A DNA stretch of 64,000 nucleotides from an uncultured Bacteroidales bacterium (GTDB taxonomy: Bacteria > Bacteroidota > Bacteroidia > Bacteroidales > P3): the NCBI GenBank assembly GCA_900317955.1, contig ONIP01000002.1:1-64000 (forward strand). Reading direction: 5' to 3'. Below, piece by piece: positions 36,777-46,134 of this stretch. Under the pieces are notes generated by a model. That model did not search any database, was not told the origin of the DNA, and saw only the letters and a list, made by a program, of their open reading frames with translations. Each line of letters begins with the position of its first letter. Positions within the stretch are counted from its first letter, which is position 1. The translations under genes were made by a program, and so were the position numbers.

Positions 36777-39374
36777 TCAACCCCGCTTCTGCGGGTTGTA
36801 GAATACAAACTGGTCGTCAATCACATCTATGATAATTGTGTCGTTGGTCTTGATTTTTTCTTCAAGAATCTGACGTGACAGTTCGTTGAGTATTTCGCGT
36901 TGAATGACACGTTTCACAGGTCTGGCACCCATTGCGGGATCGTATCCGATGGTGGCAAGGTGGTCTATGGCCTCGTCGGTTGCAGAAATAAGGATTTCGT
37001 TCTTCTCCAACATCTTGGCGGCGTTGGCCAACTGTATTTTCACAACCTCGCGTATCTGGTTCTTCGTCAGAGGACGGAACATGACAATTTCGTCTATTCG
37101 GTTGATGAACTCGGGCCTTACCTGTTGTTTCAGCAGTTCGAGCACAGCCTTTTTGGTTTCCTCAAGGTCATATTCGCTCATGGCGCTGCCCTCCAGCCGC
37201 TCGCGTATCACGTCGCTGCCCATGTTCGAAGTCATGATGATCACCGTGTTCTTGAAGTCGGCGGTACGCCCTTTGTTGTCTGTTAGACGACCGTCCTCAA
37301 GCACTTGCAGCAAGGTGTTGAACACGTCGGGATGGGCTTTTTCTATTTCGTCGAACAGGACGATACTGTAAGGTTTTCTCCTGACAGCCTCGGTCAGCTG
37401 GCCGCTCTCGTCGTAGCCCACATATCCCGGAGGCGCACCGATGAGTCGCGACACGCTGTGGCGTTCCTGATATTCGCTCATATCAATACGCACCATCATG
37501 TCCTCATCGTCGAACATCACCTCGGCCAAAGCGCGTGCCAGTTCGGTCTTGCCCACACCCGTAGTGCCAAGGAAGAGGAAACTGCCTATAGGTCTGCGGC
37601 CGTCGCTCAAGCCGGTACGGCTGCGTCGTATGGCATTGGCGATGGTGCTGATAGCCTCGTCCTGTCCCACCACACGTTTGTGCAATTCATCCTCCAGATG
37701 CAGCAGCCGCTCGCGCTCGCTTTGCAGCATACGGGTTACGGGTATTCCGGTCCATTTCGACACCACCTCGGCTATCTGTTCCGAATCCACCTCTTCGTTA
37801 ATCATGGCGTTGTCGGCCTGCATCTCCTTCAGTTGCTGCTTCAAGTCGGCCACATGCTTCTCGGCCTCCTTGATACGGCCGTAGCGCAACTCAGCCACCT
37901 TGCCGTAGTCGCCCGCACGCTCGGCCTGTTCGGCCTCGAACTTGTAGCTCTCGATGTTCTTCACCTCGGTCTGGATACTCTCAACTATGCTCTTCTCGCT
38001 CTGCCAGCGGGCTTTCATCTGGTTGCGTTGCTCGCTGAGGTCGGCAATCTCCTTGCCCAGCTGCGCCAGTTTGTCGGTATCGTTCTCGCGCTTGATAGCC
38101 TCGCGCTCAATCTCCAGCTGACGGATACGGCGTTCTATCTCGTCCAGCTCCTCTGGCACCGAGTCAATCTCCAACCTGAGCTTGGCAGCCGCCTCATCTA
38201 TCAGGTCGATGGCCTTGTCGGGCAGGAAACGGTCGCTGATGTAACGGTTGCTCAGCTCTGCGGCGGCAATGATGGCCTCATCCTTTATACGCACCTTGTG
38301 GTGCACCTCGTAGCGTTCCTTCAGTCCACGCAGAATGCTGATGGTGTCGTTCACGCTGGGTTCGTCTATAAGAACACTTTGGAAACGGCGTTCCAGCGCC
38401 TTGTCCTTCTCGAAATACTTCTGATACTCGGCCAGAGTTGTGGCGCCGATAGCCCTCAGTTCGCCACGAGCCAGTGCCGGCTTCAAGATGTTAGCGGCAT
38501 CCATGGCCCCCTCGCCTCCACCGGCACCCACCAAGGTATGGATCTCGTCGATGAAGAGGATAATCTCGCCGTCGGCCTCATTAATCTCGCGGATAACGCT
38601 CTTCAAACGCTCCTCGAACTCACCCTTATACTTGGCTCCGGCAATCAGTGCACCCATATCCAAGCTATAGATGGTCTTGCTCTTCAGGTTCTCAGGCACG
38701 TCACCGCTCACAATACGGTGCGCCAAGCCCTCGGCAATGGCGGTCTTGCCCACACCCGGCTCGCCGATAAGGATGGGGTTGTTCTTCGTCCTGCGGCTAA
38801 GGATTTGCAGCACACGGCGAATCTCGTCATCGCGGCCTATAACAGGGTCAAGCTTGCCGGCCTGGGCCAGCTGGTTGAGATTTTTGGCATACTTGTTCAA
38901 GGCGTTGTACGAATCCTCGGCGCTCTGGCTGCCCACCTTGCTGCCCTTGCGCAGGTCGGCAATGGCGGCCCGCAGACCCTTGTCGCTCACGCCTGCGTCC
39001 TTCATCAGGTGCGACACCTCGTCTTTGCCCGACAGAAGACCTATCAGCAAATGTTCTATCGAGACGAAATCGTCGCCCATCTCCGTGGCCACCTGGGTGG
39101 CCTTCACCAATGCCTGATTGGCGTCGCCCGTCAGGTACTGGCTCCCGCCGCTCACCCTTGGCAACCTGTCAATCAGCGCATCCACCTGCTGAGTCAATCT
39201 GGGAATGTTCACCTCCAGTTTCTTCAGCAAGAAAGGAGTCACATTCTCATCCACGCTCAATATGCCCTTCATCAAATGACCCGTCTCTATAGCTTGATGC
39301 TGACAGCTCATGGCAATCTCCTGTGCCTTCTGAATGGCCTCCTGTGCTTTAATTGTAAACTTATCTAAGGTCAT
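36777..39374 (-). CDS. clpB: ClpB disaggregase
   Basis: 865 residues, hexameric AAA+ chaperone that works with DnaK to solubilise aggregates. In order: Clp N-domain (~1-145), AAA-1 with Walker A GEPGVGKTAIAEG and Walker B ILFIDEIHTLVGAGG, the M-domain coiled coil (~400-530, ERRIRQLEIEREAIKREN), AAA-2 with GTTGVGKTELARA and VLFDEIEKAHPDV, and the D2 small domain. No ClpP-binding loop is evident, as expected. I cannot identify a clear -7 box or heat-shock operator upstream. Confidence 0.97.
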   Translation of the reverse strand: MTLDKFTIKAQEAIQKAQEIAMSCQHQAIETGHLMKGILSVDENVTPFLLKKLEVNIPRLTQQVDALIDRLPRVSGGSQYLTGDANQALVKATQVATEMGDDFVSIEHLLIGLLSGKDEVSHLMKDAGVSDKGLRAAIADLRKGSKVGSQSAEDSYNALNKYAKNLNQLAQAGKLDPVIGRDDEIRRVLQILSRRTKNNPILIGEPGVGKTAIAEGLAHRIVSGDVPENLKSKTIYSLDMGALIAGAKYKGEFEERLKSVIREINEADGEIILFIDEIHTLVGAGGGEGAMDAANILKPALARGELRAIGATTLAEYQKYFEKDKALERRFQSVLIDEPSVNDTISILRGLKERYEVHHKVRIKDEAIIAAAELSNRYISDRFLPDKAIDLIDEAAAKLRLEIDSVPEELDEIERRIRQLEIEREAIKRENDTDKLAQLGKEIADLSEQRNQMKARWQSEKSIVESIQTEVKNIESYKFEAEQAERAGDYGKVAELRYGRIKEAEKHVADLKQQLKEMQADNAMINEEVDSEQIAEVVSKWTGIPVTRMLQSERERLLHLEDELHKRVVGQDEAISTIANAIRRSRTGLSDGRRPIGSFLFLGTTGVGKTELARALAEVMFDDEDMMVRIDMSEYQERHSVSRLIGAPPGYVGYDESGQLTEAVRRKPYSIVLFDEIEKAHPDVFNTLLQVLEDGRLTDNKGRTADFKNTVIIMTSNMGSDVIRERLEGSAMSEYDLEETKKAVLELLKQQVRPEFINRIDEIVMFRPLTKNQIREVVKIQLANAAKMLEKNEILISATDEAIDHLATIGYDPAMGARPVKRVIQREILNELSRQILEEKIKTNDTIIIDVIDDQFVFYNPQKRG

Positions 39375-39793
39375 AATTATTTGGTTTTATTAATTAATAC
39401 TCAACATTTATTTTTTCCTGTCCAGCAATGCAACAAGCATACCAGCCCCCCAATCACTGACAAAATGACAGCCTCCATTCCCATATCAGGCATCACTGCA
39501 CCGTCACCGCTAACCCCTTGCGTATATCAGATTGGGGCAAACAACATAATCCAAAAAAGAAGACCCAGACCGGCTGAACAAAAAATAAGGCGACTGCAAA
39601 CAAGAATCACTGTAAACAACTGCAAGAAAGACAATACCACAATAAAATTGTAAAAAAAGACAATACCGCAATATAATAAAGGCGACGGCAACTTATTCAG
39701 TTACCGTCTGCCTGCTCATTTGCCGCAGAGAGGGAATGTCAAAGAACTACTATCAATGTCACCATTTAACAATCAACAACTATAAATATTTTT
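39375..39793. other. Intergenic region upstream of clpB
   Basis: A 419-base A/T-rich gap between clpB and galE. It holds the galE terminator (39681-39712) and a short near-repeat (GACAATACCACAATA at about 39630 and GACAATACCGCAATA at about 39659). No gene with adequate support is present; a 30-codon frame at 39401-39493 on the - strand is too weak to call. Confidence 0.5.
39681..39712 (-). terminator. Probable terminator of galE
   Basis: Read on the - strand, GGCAGACGGTAAC folds on GTTGCCGTCGCC (two mismatches or bulges) with a 7-base loop, followed by TTTATTATATT. Confidence 0.55.
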
Positions 39794-40822
39794 TTACTCC
39801 TGTGCTGTGGGATACCCTTCGGGGTTCTTTTTTTGCCAGTTCCAGCTGTCGCGGACCATTTCGTCTATGCCGTACTTTGCTTTCCATCCCAGTTCTTTTT
39901 CGGCCTTGGCGGGGTTGCTGTAGCAGGTGGCTATGTCACCGGCCCGGCGGGGTTTTATGGTGTAGGGGATTTTCACCCCGTTGACTCGTTCAAAGGCCTT
40001 GACCATGTCGAGGACACTGTAGCCGCGGCCTGTGCCGAGGTTGTAGACGGCGAGTCCGCACTTACGCTCTATGGCCTTGAGGGCACAGACATGCCCATTG
40101 GCAAGGTCTACGACATGGATATAGTCGCGCACACCTGTGCCGTCGTGGGTGGGGTAGTCGTTGCCGAAAACGCCCAGTTCGGGACGTTTGCCCACGGCCA
40201 CTTGGGTGATGTAGGGCATGAGGTTGTTGGGGATACCGTTGGGGTTTTCGCCAATGAGCCCGCTTTCGTGGGCCCCGACAGGATTGAAATAGCGCAAGAG
40301 TACCACGTTCCATTCGGGGTCGGCCTTCTGAATGTCCATCAACACCTGTTCGAGCATGCTCTTGGTCCATCCGTAAGGATTGGTGCACTGACCTTTGGGG
40401 CATTGTTCGGTGATGGGTATTTCGGCAGGGTCGCCATAGATGGTGGCCGACGAGCTGAAGATGATATTCTTGCAGCCATGCCGCCGCATGACATCAACGA
40501 GCACCAAGGTGCCGCTTATGTTGTTCTCGTAATACTCCCACGGTTTTTCAACGCTCTCGCCCACAGCCTTCAATCCTGCAAAATGGATGCAGGCGTCGAA
40601 GCGGTTGGCTGCAAAGAGGCGTTGCAACGCCTCGCGGTCGCGAATGTCGGCCTTGAAAAAAGGCACTTGGTCAACGCCTATGATTTCCGCCACGCGACGG
40701 AGCGACTCGGGATTTGAGTTGCTCAGGTTGTCCACCACCACGGCGGAGTGGCCTGCCTTATAAAGTTCTATCAATGTGTGGGAGCCGATAAAACCAGCAC
40801 CCCCGGTTACGAGAATATTCAT
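39794..40822 (-). CDS. galE: UDP-glucose 4-epimerase
   Basis: 342 residues, extended SDR fold. NAD-binding [10 protein letters not shown] at the N-terminus, catalytic SSSATIYG and Tyr-x3-Lys in [11 protein letters not shown], and the family C-terminus ([24 protein letters not shown], split here as separate motifs ELGWKAKYG and RDSWNWQ). Interconverts UDP-glucose and UDP-galactose for surface sugars. Its upstream side runs directly into an octanucleotide repeat array, so no promoter can be placed. Confidence 0.96.
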   Translation of the reverse strand: MNILVTGGAGFIGSHTLIELYKAGHSAVVVDNLSNSNPESLRRVAEIIGVDQVPFFKADIRDREALQRLFAANRFDACIHFAGLKAVGESVEKPWEYYENNISGTLVLVDVMRRHGCKNIIFSSSATIYGDPAEIPITEQCPKGQCTNPYGWTKSMLEQVLMDIQKADPEWNVVLLRYFNPVGAHESGLIGENPNGIPNNLMPYITQVAVGKRPELGVFGNDYPTHDGTGVRDYIHVVDLANGHVCALKAIERKCGLAVYNLGTGRGYSVLDMVKAFERVNGVKIPYTIKPRRAGDIATCYSNPAKAEKELGWKAKYGIDEMVRDSWNWQKKNPEGYPTAQE

Positions 40823-41112
40823 GTTTTTTTTAATGTGTTAATGTGTTTTTTGAATGTGTTAATGTGTTAATGTGTTAATTCGTTAGTCTTTGAATGTGTT
40901 AATGTGTTAATGTGTTAATGTGTTAGTCCTTGACGCATCAAAAAGATTCACGAATTAACGAATTAACGAATTAACGAATTCATAATGTGTTAGTCCTTGA
41001 CGCTTCAAAAGATTTACGAATTAACGAATTTACGAATTAACGAATTCATAATGTGTTAGTCCTTGACGCTTCAAAAGATTTACGAATTTACGAATTTACG
41101 AATTAACGAATT
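40823..41112. repeat. Octanucleotide repeat array A (TTAATGTG / ACGAATTA units)
   Basis: The whole gap between galE and the gamma-carbonic-anhydrase-like gene is made of 8-bp units. First come several AATGTGTT units with TTAATTCG variants. Then three cassettes follow, each of GTTAGTCCTTGACGC-type sequence plus ACGAATTA/ACGAATTT units. TTAATTCG and CGAATTAA are reverse complements, so the halves can pair. The array touches the stop codon of the upstream gene. Confidence 0.85.
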
Positions 41113-41628
41113 CTAATGAGTTAGTTCCTCGCGCATATATTCTTTGGCATACTCTACATAGTGTGCGGCGTTGTCGGTCTGTCCGGGGCTGGTGGGCTTG
41201 ATGTATTTGGCAGGCACCCCACCCCATATCTGGTTGGGAGGAATCTTGGTGCCCTGCAAGACCAAGGCACCTGCGGCCACAATGGAACCTTCGCCCACTT
41301 CGCAGTGGTCGAGAAGGGTGGCCCCCATTCCGATAAGGGCACCGTCGCGGATGGTGCATGCGTGGACGGTAACGTTATGACCTATGGTGACATCGTTTCC
41401 GATGCGGGTGGGACCGGTGTGGTGTGTGACATGTATACAACTGCCGTCCTGAACATTAGACCTGTCCCCAATGGTGATGGGGGCCACATCGCCACGCACA
41501 ACGGCATTAAACCACACCGAGCATTCATCGCCCAGCGTCACATCGCCCACCAAGGTGGCTGTCTCGCTGAAATAGCAATCTTTCCCCCATCGGGGAGAAC
41601 GCCCTCTAATAGTTTTTATCAGTGCCAT
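41113..41628 (-). CDS. Gamma-carbonic-anhydrase-like hexapeptide-repeat protein
   Basis: 171 residues forming a left-handed beta-helix (repeating LVGDVTLGDECSVW, VAPITIGDRSNV, TRIGNDVTIGHNV, GALIGMGATLLDHC). Zinc-site histidines typical of the YrdA/PaaY gamma-CA group are present in SCIHVTHHTG and IGHNVTVHA. Carbonic anhydrase activity is possible but many relatives are inactive or have other substrates. The last residues (ELTH and stop) lie at the edge of repeat array A. It is downstream of a 54-residue membrane protein gene (23-base gap). Confidence 0.88.
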   Translation of the reverse strand: MALIKTIRGRSPRWGKDCYFSETATLVGDVTLGDECSVWFNAVVRGDVAPITIGDRSNVQDGSCIHVTHHTGPTRIGNDVTIGHNVTVHACTIRDGALIGMGATLLDHCEVGEGSIVAAGALVLQGTKIPPNQIWGGVPAKYIKPTSPGQTDNAAHYVEYAKEYMREELTH

Positions 41629-41651
41629 AAGAACTCAACGATTAAAGCAGA

Positions 41652-41816
41652 TCAGATATTCTGAAAAAAATCCACCCACAATCCTTTAGGGAACAAGACC
41701 ATGAAGAAGAAAAGCAGAGCAACCAAAAGCAAAGCAACAATAACCAAAACCTTGGAGACTCTAAAAAGAATACCCGGTTTGCCCTCCTGCTTGCGGTCTT
41801 CAAACTCCTTGGTCAT
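41652..41816 (-). CDS. 54-residue single-pass membrane protein
   Basis: Begins MTKEFEDRKQEGKPGILFRV, continues with a long hydrophobic helix (SKVLVIVALLLVALLFFFMV) and ends LFPKGLWVDFFQNI. The polar, charged N-terminus followed by a helix suggests N-in topology. The codon pattern and a good ATG with AAGGAG-like bases support translation; it precedes the gamma-carbonic-anhydrase-like gene by 23 bases on the same strand and starts right beside repeat array B. I do not recognise the family. Confidence 0.6.
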   Translation of the reverse strand: MTKEFEDRKQEGKPGILFRVSKVLVIVALLLVALLFFFMVLFPKGLWVDFFQNI

Positions 41817-41819
41817 ATA

Positions 41820-41966
41820 GTTAATGTGTTAATTCGTTAATGTGTTAATTCGTTAGTCATTTGAATGTTTTTTTGAATGTGTTAATGTGTTAATGTGTTA
41901 GTCCTTGGCTCATCAAAAGATTCACGAATTAACGAATTAACGAATTAACGAATTCTAATGTGTTAG
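41820..41966. repeat. Octanucleotide repeat array B (TTAATGTG / ACGAATTA units)
   Basis: Same unit types and order as array A: AATGTGTTAATTCGTT units, then a GTTAGTCCTTGGC spacer and four ACGAATTA units, ending TTCTAATGTGTTAGTC. With array A it brackets the two-gene gamma-carbonic-anhydrase unit. Confidence 0.85.
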
Positions 41967-41979
41967 TCTTTGACTCCCG

Positions 41980-42076
41980 ATTAAACTATTAAGCTATTAA
42001 ACTATTAAGCTATTAACCGACTAAGCTATTAAGCTATTAACCGACTAAGCGAAAAAGCGAAAAAACGACTAAACGA
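41980..42076. repeat. Octanucleotide repeat array C (CTATTAAG / CGACTAAG units)
   Basis: Consecutive 8-bp units CTATTAAG, CTATTAAA, CTATTAAC, CGACTAAG, CGAAAAAG and CGACTAAA downstream of glyA. Its CGACTAAG units are the reverse-complement type of the GGTTAGTC units in array D on the other side of glyA. Confidence 0.85.
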
Positions 42077-42080
42077 TATT

Positions 42081-42119
42081 AAAAATCGGAGTAACCCGAT
42101 TGCTCAGATTACTCCGATT
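42081..42119 (-). terminator. Terminator of glyA
   Basis: AATCGGAGTAA (42084-42094) pairs perfectly with TTACTCCGATT (42109-42119); on the - strand it is followed by a TTTTT run. Confidence 0.8.
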
Positions 42120-42132
42120 GGTTGAATCTTTT

Positions 42133-43413
42133 TTACCATGCGAAGAGGGGACGGTTCTGCATCATCTCGTTCACCTGACCGGTGATCTTGGCGCGGACGG
42201 CCTCGTCGGTGGGGTTGCAGAGAACGGTGTCGATCATGTCCACAATCACGGGCATGTCAGCCTCTTTGAGGCCGCGAGTGGTGATGGCGGGAGTTCCGAC
42301 ACGCAGACCGCTGGTCTTGAAAGCACTGCGGCTGTCGAAGGGAACCATGTTCTTGTTCACCGTGATGTCGGCGGCGACCAGTGCGTTCTCAGCCTCTTTA
42401 CCGGTGAGTTCGGGGAACTTGGTACGGAGGTCGATAAGCATCAAGTGGTTGTCGGTACCGCCGCTGATGACCTTATAGCCCTTGTTCACGAAGGCTTCGC
42501 ACATCACTTTGGCGTTCTTCATCACCTGCTGGATGTACCGGTCATAGCTGTCGGTCAAAGCCTCGCCGAAAGCGACGGCCTTGGCAGCGATGACATGCTC
42601 GAGGGGGCCGCCCTGGGTGCCGGGGAACACGGCGCTGTCGAGCAGTGCGCTCATCTTCTTGATTTCGCCTTTGGGAGTGGTCTTGCCCCAAGGATTGTCA
42701 AAGTCTTGACCCATAAGAATCATACCGCCGCGGGGTCCGCGGAGGGTCTTGTGGGTGGTGGTGGTAATGATGTGGCAATACTTGACGGCATTGTTCAGGT
42801 AGCCCTTGGCGATGAGGCCGGAGGGGTGGCTGATATCGCCCATGAGGATGGCGCCGATTTTGTCGGCAATTTCGCGCATGCGTGCCCAATCCCAGTCACG
42901 GCTGTAGGCGGAACCACCACCGATAATCAGCTTGGGATGATGCTCGAGGGCTTTCTTCTCCATATCTTCATAGTCAACCATTCCGGTTTCTTCTTTCACC
43001 TGGTAGCCAACCACTTTGTAGTTGATACCGCTGAAGTTGACGGGGCTGCCGTGCGAGAGGTGGCCGCCGTGGTTGAGGTCCATGCCCATGAAAGTGTCGC
43101 CGCTGTTGAGGCAAGCCAGAAACACGGCCATGTTGGCCTGTGCACCACTGTGGGGCTGCACATTGGCCCAGCAGGCACCATACAGTTTCTTGGCACGTTC
43201 AATGGCGATAGTCTCGCTCTGGTCTACTACTTGGCATCCACCATAGTAACGCTTGCCGGGATAGCCTTCGGCATATTTGTTGGTCATGACAGAGCCCATG
43301 GCTTCCATCACCTGATCGCTCACAAAATTCTCGGAGGCAATCAATTCTATACCTTTGGTCTGACGTTCTCTCTCTTTCTGAATGAGATTGAAAATTTCGG
43401 TATCTCTTTGCAT
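42133..43413 (-). CDS. glyA: Serine hydroxymethyltransferase
   Basis: 426 residues, PLP enzyme that interconverts serine and glycine with tetrahydrofolate. Motifs: [32 protein letters not shown], the PLP lysine in [14 protein letters not shown] and [15 protein letters not shown]. Length and start fit the family. Own promoter and terminator; repeat arrays lie on both sides. Confidence 0.97.
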   Translation of the reverse strand: MQRDTEIFNLIQKERERQTKGIELIASENFVSDQVMEAMGSVMTNKYAEGYPGKRYYGGCQVVDQSETIAIERAKKLYGACWANVQPHSGAQANMAVFLACLNSGDTFMGMDLNHGGHLSHGSPVNFSGINYKVVGYQVKEETGMVDYEDMEKKALEHHPKLIIGGGSAYSRDWDWARMREIADKIGAILMGDISHPSGLIAKGYLNNAVKYCHIITTTTHKTLRGPRGGMILMGQDFDNPWGKTTPKGEIKKMSALLDSAVFPGTQGGPLEHVIAAKAVAFGEALTDSYDRYIQQVMKNAKVMCEAFVNKGYKVISGGTDNHLMLIDLRTKFPELTGKEAENALVAADITVNKNMVPFDSRSAFKTSGLRVGTPAITTRGLKEADMPVIVDMIDTVLCNPTDEAVRAKITGQVNEMMQNRPLFAW

Positions 43414-43454
43414 ATCAATTATGTATTAGATTAATTAATTTATACTTTATTCTG

Positions 43455-43462
43455 CAAATATA
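43455..43462 (-). promoter_or_regulatory. Bacteroidota -7 box (TATATTTG) of glyA
   Basis: TATATTTG followed by C, 41 bases before the ATG at 43413. Confidence 0.6.
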
Positions 43463-43500
43463 CATAAATATTCTCAATAATTGTATTTTTTTTTGATAAT

Positions 43501-43677
43501 ACTTAATCGGTTAGTCGGTTAATCGGTTAGTCGCTTAGTCGGTTAGTCGCAATACAGATTGTTTGATTGTTTGAATTGCTTGATTGTTTATGCTTGATTG
43601 TTTGATTGTTTGAGTAATTTGACTGCGCCAGTCACTCAAGCATTAACACATTCAAGCATTCAAGCAATTCTATCAAA
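43501..43677. repeat. Octanucleotide repeat array D (GGTTAGTC / TGATTGTT / AAGCATTC units)
   Basis: Starts with units of the GGTTAGTC/GGTTAATC type, passes into TGATTGTT units and ends in AAGCATTC-type units, with an 8-base period nearly throughout. It fills most of the 344-base gap between glyA and the GH3 fusion gene; the rest is the two divergent promoters. Confidence 0.8.
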
Positions 43678-43725
43678 TCTATGCACAAAGTGAAGATTTT
43701 TAGAACCTGTCTCGATTTTTTTATG

Positions 43726-43733
43726 TATTTTTG
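43726..43733 (+). promoter_or_regulatory. Bacteroidota -7 box (TATTTTTG) of the GH3 fusion gene
   Basis: TATTTTTG followed by C, 24 bases before the ATG at 43758. Confidence 0.65.
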
Positions 43734-43757
43734 CAGAATTAATTAACGAAAGTATAT

Positions 43758-46106
43758 ATGATGAAATATATTGTCCTATTGTGTGTTGCAATGCTGTTGA
43801 GTTCGACATTGTGCCAAGGGCAGGTGCGCGGCATGAAACGTTCTACCCGCCACAGCGTTCTTTCCGATAAAAATCCACGCCTCGCAACCGCCTGGGTCGA
43901 CGCCACGATGAAAAACATGTCACTCCGCCAAAAGGTGGCTCAGCTGATGGTTATCCGCGTCCCCCTCAATCTCGAAGGCAAAAGCCAGGTTGACTTTGAG
44001 CAACTACTCAAACAAACCGAAGTGGGAGGTGTATGCTTCTTTGTCGGCACCGCTTCCAAAACGCTACCCCTCATCAGGCGTTTCCAGCACCTCAGCAAGG
44101 TACCCCTCCTCGTATGCATCGACGCCGAATGGGGGCTGGGCATGAGACTCAAGGATTGCTACTCTTTCCCCCTCAACGGCGACTGGGGCATGCTCCCGCC
44201 CGAAATGGACACCCTCCTCTATGACATGGGACGCGAAATCGGCTCCCAGTGCCGCAACATGGGCATCCACGTCAATTTCGCCCCCGTGGTAGACATCAAC
44301 AGCAACCCCAACAACCCTGTAATCGGTCCCCGCTCCTTCAGCGACAACCCGCAACGTGTTGCCAACCTCGGCATACAATACATGAAAGGCCTTCAAAGCC
44401 AAGGTGTCATGGCAGTAGCCAAACACTTCCCCGGCCACGGCGACACCGAAACCGACAGCCATCTCGACCTTCCCGTCATCAACCACACCAAAGCCTATAT
44501 GGACACTGTCGACCTCTACCCTTTCAAACAACTGATTGATGCCGGAGTAGAAGGTGTCATGACAGCCCACCTCCAAGTAAACGCCTACGAACGCGAACCC
44601 AACAAACCCTCCTCCCTCTCCCCAACCATTGTCAACGACCTACTACGCAACAAACTGCACTTCTCCGGCATGGTCATCACCGACGGCCTGGACATGAAAG
44701 GTGTGACCAAATACTTCAAAGACGGACAGGAATCCCTCGCCGCCCTCCTGGCCGGAAGCGACATCCTCCTGCTCCCGCCCGATGTCCCCACCGCCATCAA
44801 CACCATCTGCCAAGCCGCCGAACAGGACAACGACCTCCAAAAGCTCATCGATATGCGTTGCCGACGCGTCCTCCGCTGCAAGTACTATCATGGCTGCGCC
44901 GACCTCCAGCCCGACCTTTGGCGTATCCCCGACAGGAACGACAGCCTTCGTTGCGACTCCATTGTCCGCGCCCTTAACCTTGCCACCTTCGGCAGCATAG
45001 ACAGCATTGTGCAAGACGGTATAGAGAAGAAAGCCTATCCCGGCTGCCAAGTGGTGGCTTTGCAAAACGGCCGCGTACTTTTCCGCAAGGCCTACGGCAA
45101 TCTCACCTACGACTCCAACGCTCCAGCCGTCACGATGAACACCGTCTACGACGTGGCCTCTGTCACCAAAATGGCCGCCACCACCCTCGCCATGATGAAA
45201 CTCGTCGAAACCGGCAAAGTCAAACTCAACGACCCCCTCAGCCGTTACCTCCCCTACCTTAAACATACCGACAAAGAAAAAATCACCATCCTCCAGGTGA
45301 TGAGCCACGTCGCCCGGCTCAAATCCTTCGACAGCTATTGGAAAACCGCCGCCTCAGCCGACGACCCCCTGGCCAGCGTTCTCGAACAAATTGTCAACAC
45401 CCCCCTGCTCGCCAAAACCGAATACCTCTACAGCGACCTCGGTTTCATTCTCCTTGGCCAACTGGTCCAACAGGTTTCCGGCCAACGCCTCGACATCTTC
45501 GTCAACCGCCATTTCTATAGCCCCATGGGACTCTCCTCCACCTTTTTCAACCCCACCGAACACGGTATCGACTCCTTACGCATCGCGCCCACCGAGGTAG
45601 ACCAGACCTATCGCAACCGCCTTATTCGCGGCGTGGTTCACGACCCCAACGCCTATGCTATGGGCGGTGTCTCGGGTCACGCAGGCCTTTTCAGCACTGC
45701 CGACGACCTCGCCAAAATACTCCAAATGCTCCTCGACGGAGGCGTTTACAAAGGCAAACGCTACCTCAAGGCTGAAACCATTGCCATGTTCAACCAACGC
45801 CATTACGCCAATTTAGGCTGCCGCCGCGGACTCGGCTTCGACAAACCTCTCATCAGCGGCGCACCCGGAACCGCATGCTTCGAGGCATCCCAAAGCAGCT
45901 ACGGCCATACCGGTTTCACCGGCACCATGGTCTGGGTCGACCCCGAATGCGGGCTCGTTTACGTCTTCCTCTCCAATCGGGTTCACCCCAAAGCCTCTCC
46001 CAACAAATTAGCACAAATGGATATCCGCACCAAAATCCAGAGCGAACTCTACCGCTCAATCCAGAAACCCATCAAAAACGGTGGTGTGGCAAAATTCGGG
46101 AACTAA
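43758..46106 (+). CDS. GH3 beta-N-acetylhexosaminidase / serine beta-lactamase-fold fusion, secreted
   Basis: 782 residues, signal peptide at the N-terminus. Residues ~45-375 are a NagZ-like GH3 domain with KHFPGHGDTETDSH (222-235) and the nucleophile Asp309 (TDGLDM). Residues ~400-780 are a class C beta-lactamase/DD-peptidase-fold domain with Ser468-x-x-Lys471 (ASVTK), Tyr558-Ser-Asp560 and a late HTGFTGT. The GH3 C-terminal domain that often lies between the two halves is not evident. By family the protein would trim GlcNAc-MurNAc pieces and a linked peptide or ester in the periplasm. The ATG at 43761 is an equally good start. Confidence 0.88.
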   Translation: MMKYIVLLCVAMLLSSTLCQGQVRGMKRSTRHSVLSDKNPRLATAWVDATMKNMSLRQKVAQLMVIRVPLNLEGKSQVDFEQLLKQTEVGGVCFFVGTASKTLPLIRRFQHLSKVPLLVCIDAEWGLGMRLKDCYSFPLNGDWGMLPPEMDTLLYDMGREIGSQCRNMGIHVNFAPVVDINSNPNNPVIGPRSFSDNPQRVANLGIQYMKGLQSQGVMAVAKHFPGHGDTETDSHLDLPVINHTKAYMDTVDLYPFKQLIDAGVEGVMTAHLQVNAYEREPNKPSSLSPTIVNDLLRNKLHFSGMVITDGLDMKGVTKYFKDGQESLAALLAGSDILLLPPDVPTAINTICQAAEQDNDLQKLIDMRCRRVLRCKYYHGCADLQPDLWRIPDRNDSLRCDSIVRALNLATFGSIDSIVQDGIEKKAYPGCQVVALQNGRVLFRKAYGNLTYDSNAPAVTMNTVYDVASVTKMAATTLAMMKLVETGKVKLNDPLSRYLPYLKHTDKEKITILQVMSHVARLKSFDSYWKTAASADDPLASVLEQIVNTPLLAKTEYLYSDLGFILLGQLVQQVSGQRLDIFVNRHFYSPMGLSSTFFNPTEHGIDSLRIAPTEVDQTYRNRLIRGVVHDPNAYAMGGVSGHAGLFSTADDLAKILQMLLDGGVYKGKRYLKAETIAMFNQRHYANLGCRRGLGFDKPLISGAPGTACFEASQSSYGHTGFTGTMVWVDPECGLVYVFLSNRVHPKASPNKLAQMDIRTKIQSELYRSIQKPIKNGGVAKFGN

Positions 46107-46107
46107 A

Positions 46108-46127
46108 CGGCACCCTTCTCAGTGCCG
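46108..46127. terminator. Small hairpin between convergent genes
   Basis: CGGCAC/GTGCCG with an 8-base loop fills the 28-base gap between the GH3 fusion and djlA-like genes. It lacks a T-run, so terminator function is uncertain. Confidence 0.35.
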
Positions 46128-46134
46128 ACATGAA

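Noticed and set aside
37305..39368. A 687-codon open frame on the + strand opposite clpB
   Set aside because: clpB is unmistakable on the - strand; the antisense product has no domain logic and no promoter.
39401..39493. 30-codon hydrophobic frame on the - strand upstream of clpB
   Set aside because: Has a plausible membrane segment but no promoter, weak start and nothing to separate it from chance in A/T-rich DNA.
40823..43677. CRISPR array
   Set aside because: The octamer arrays have no constant repeat of 23-47 bases, no unique spacers and no cas genes nearby.
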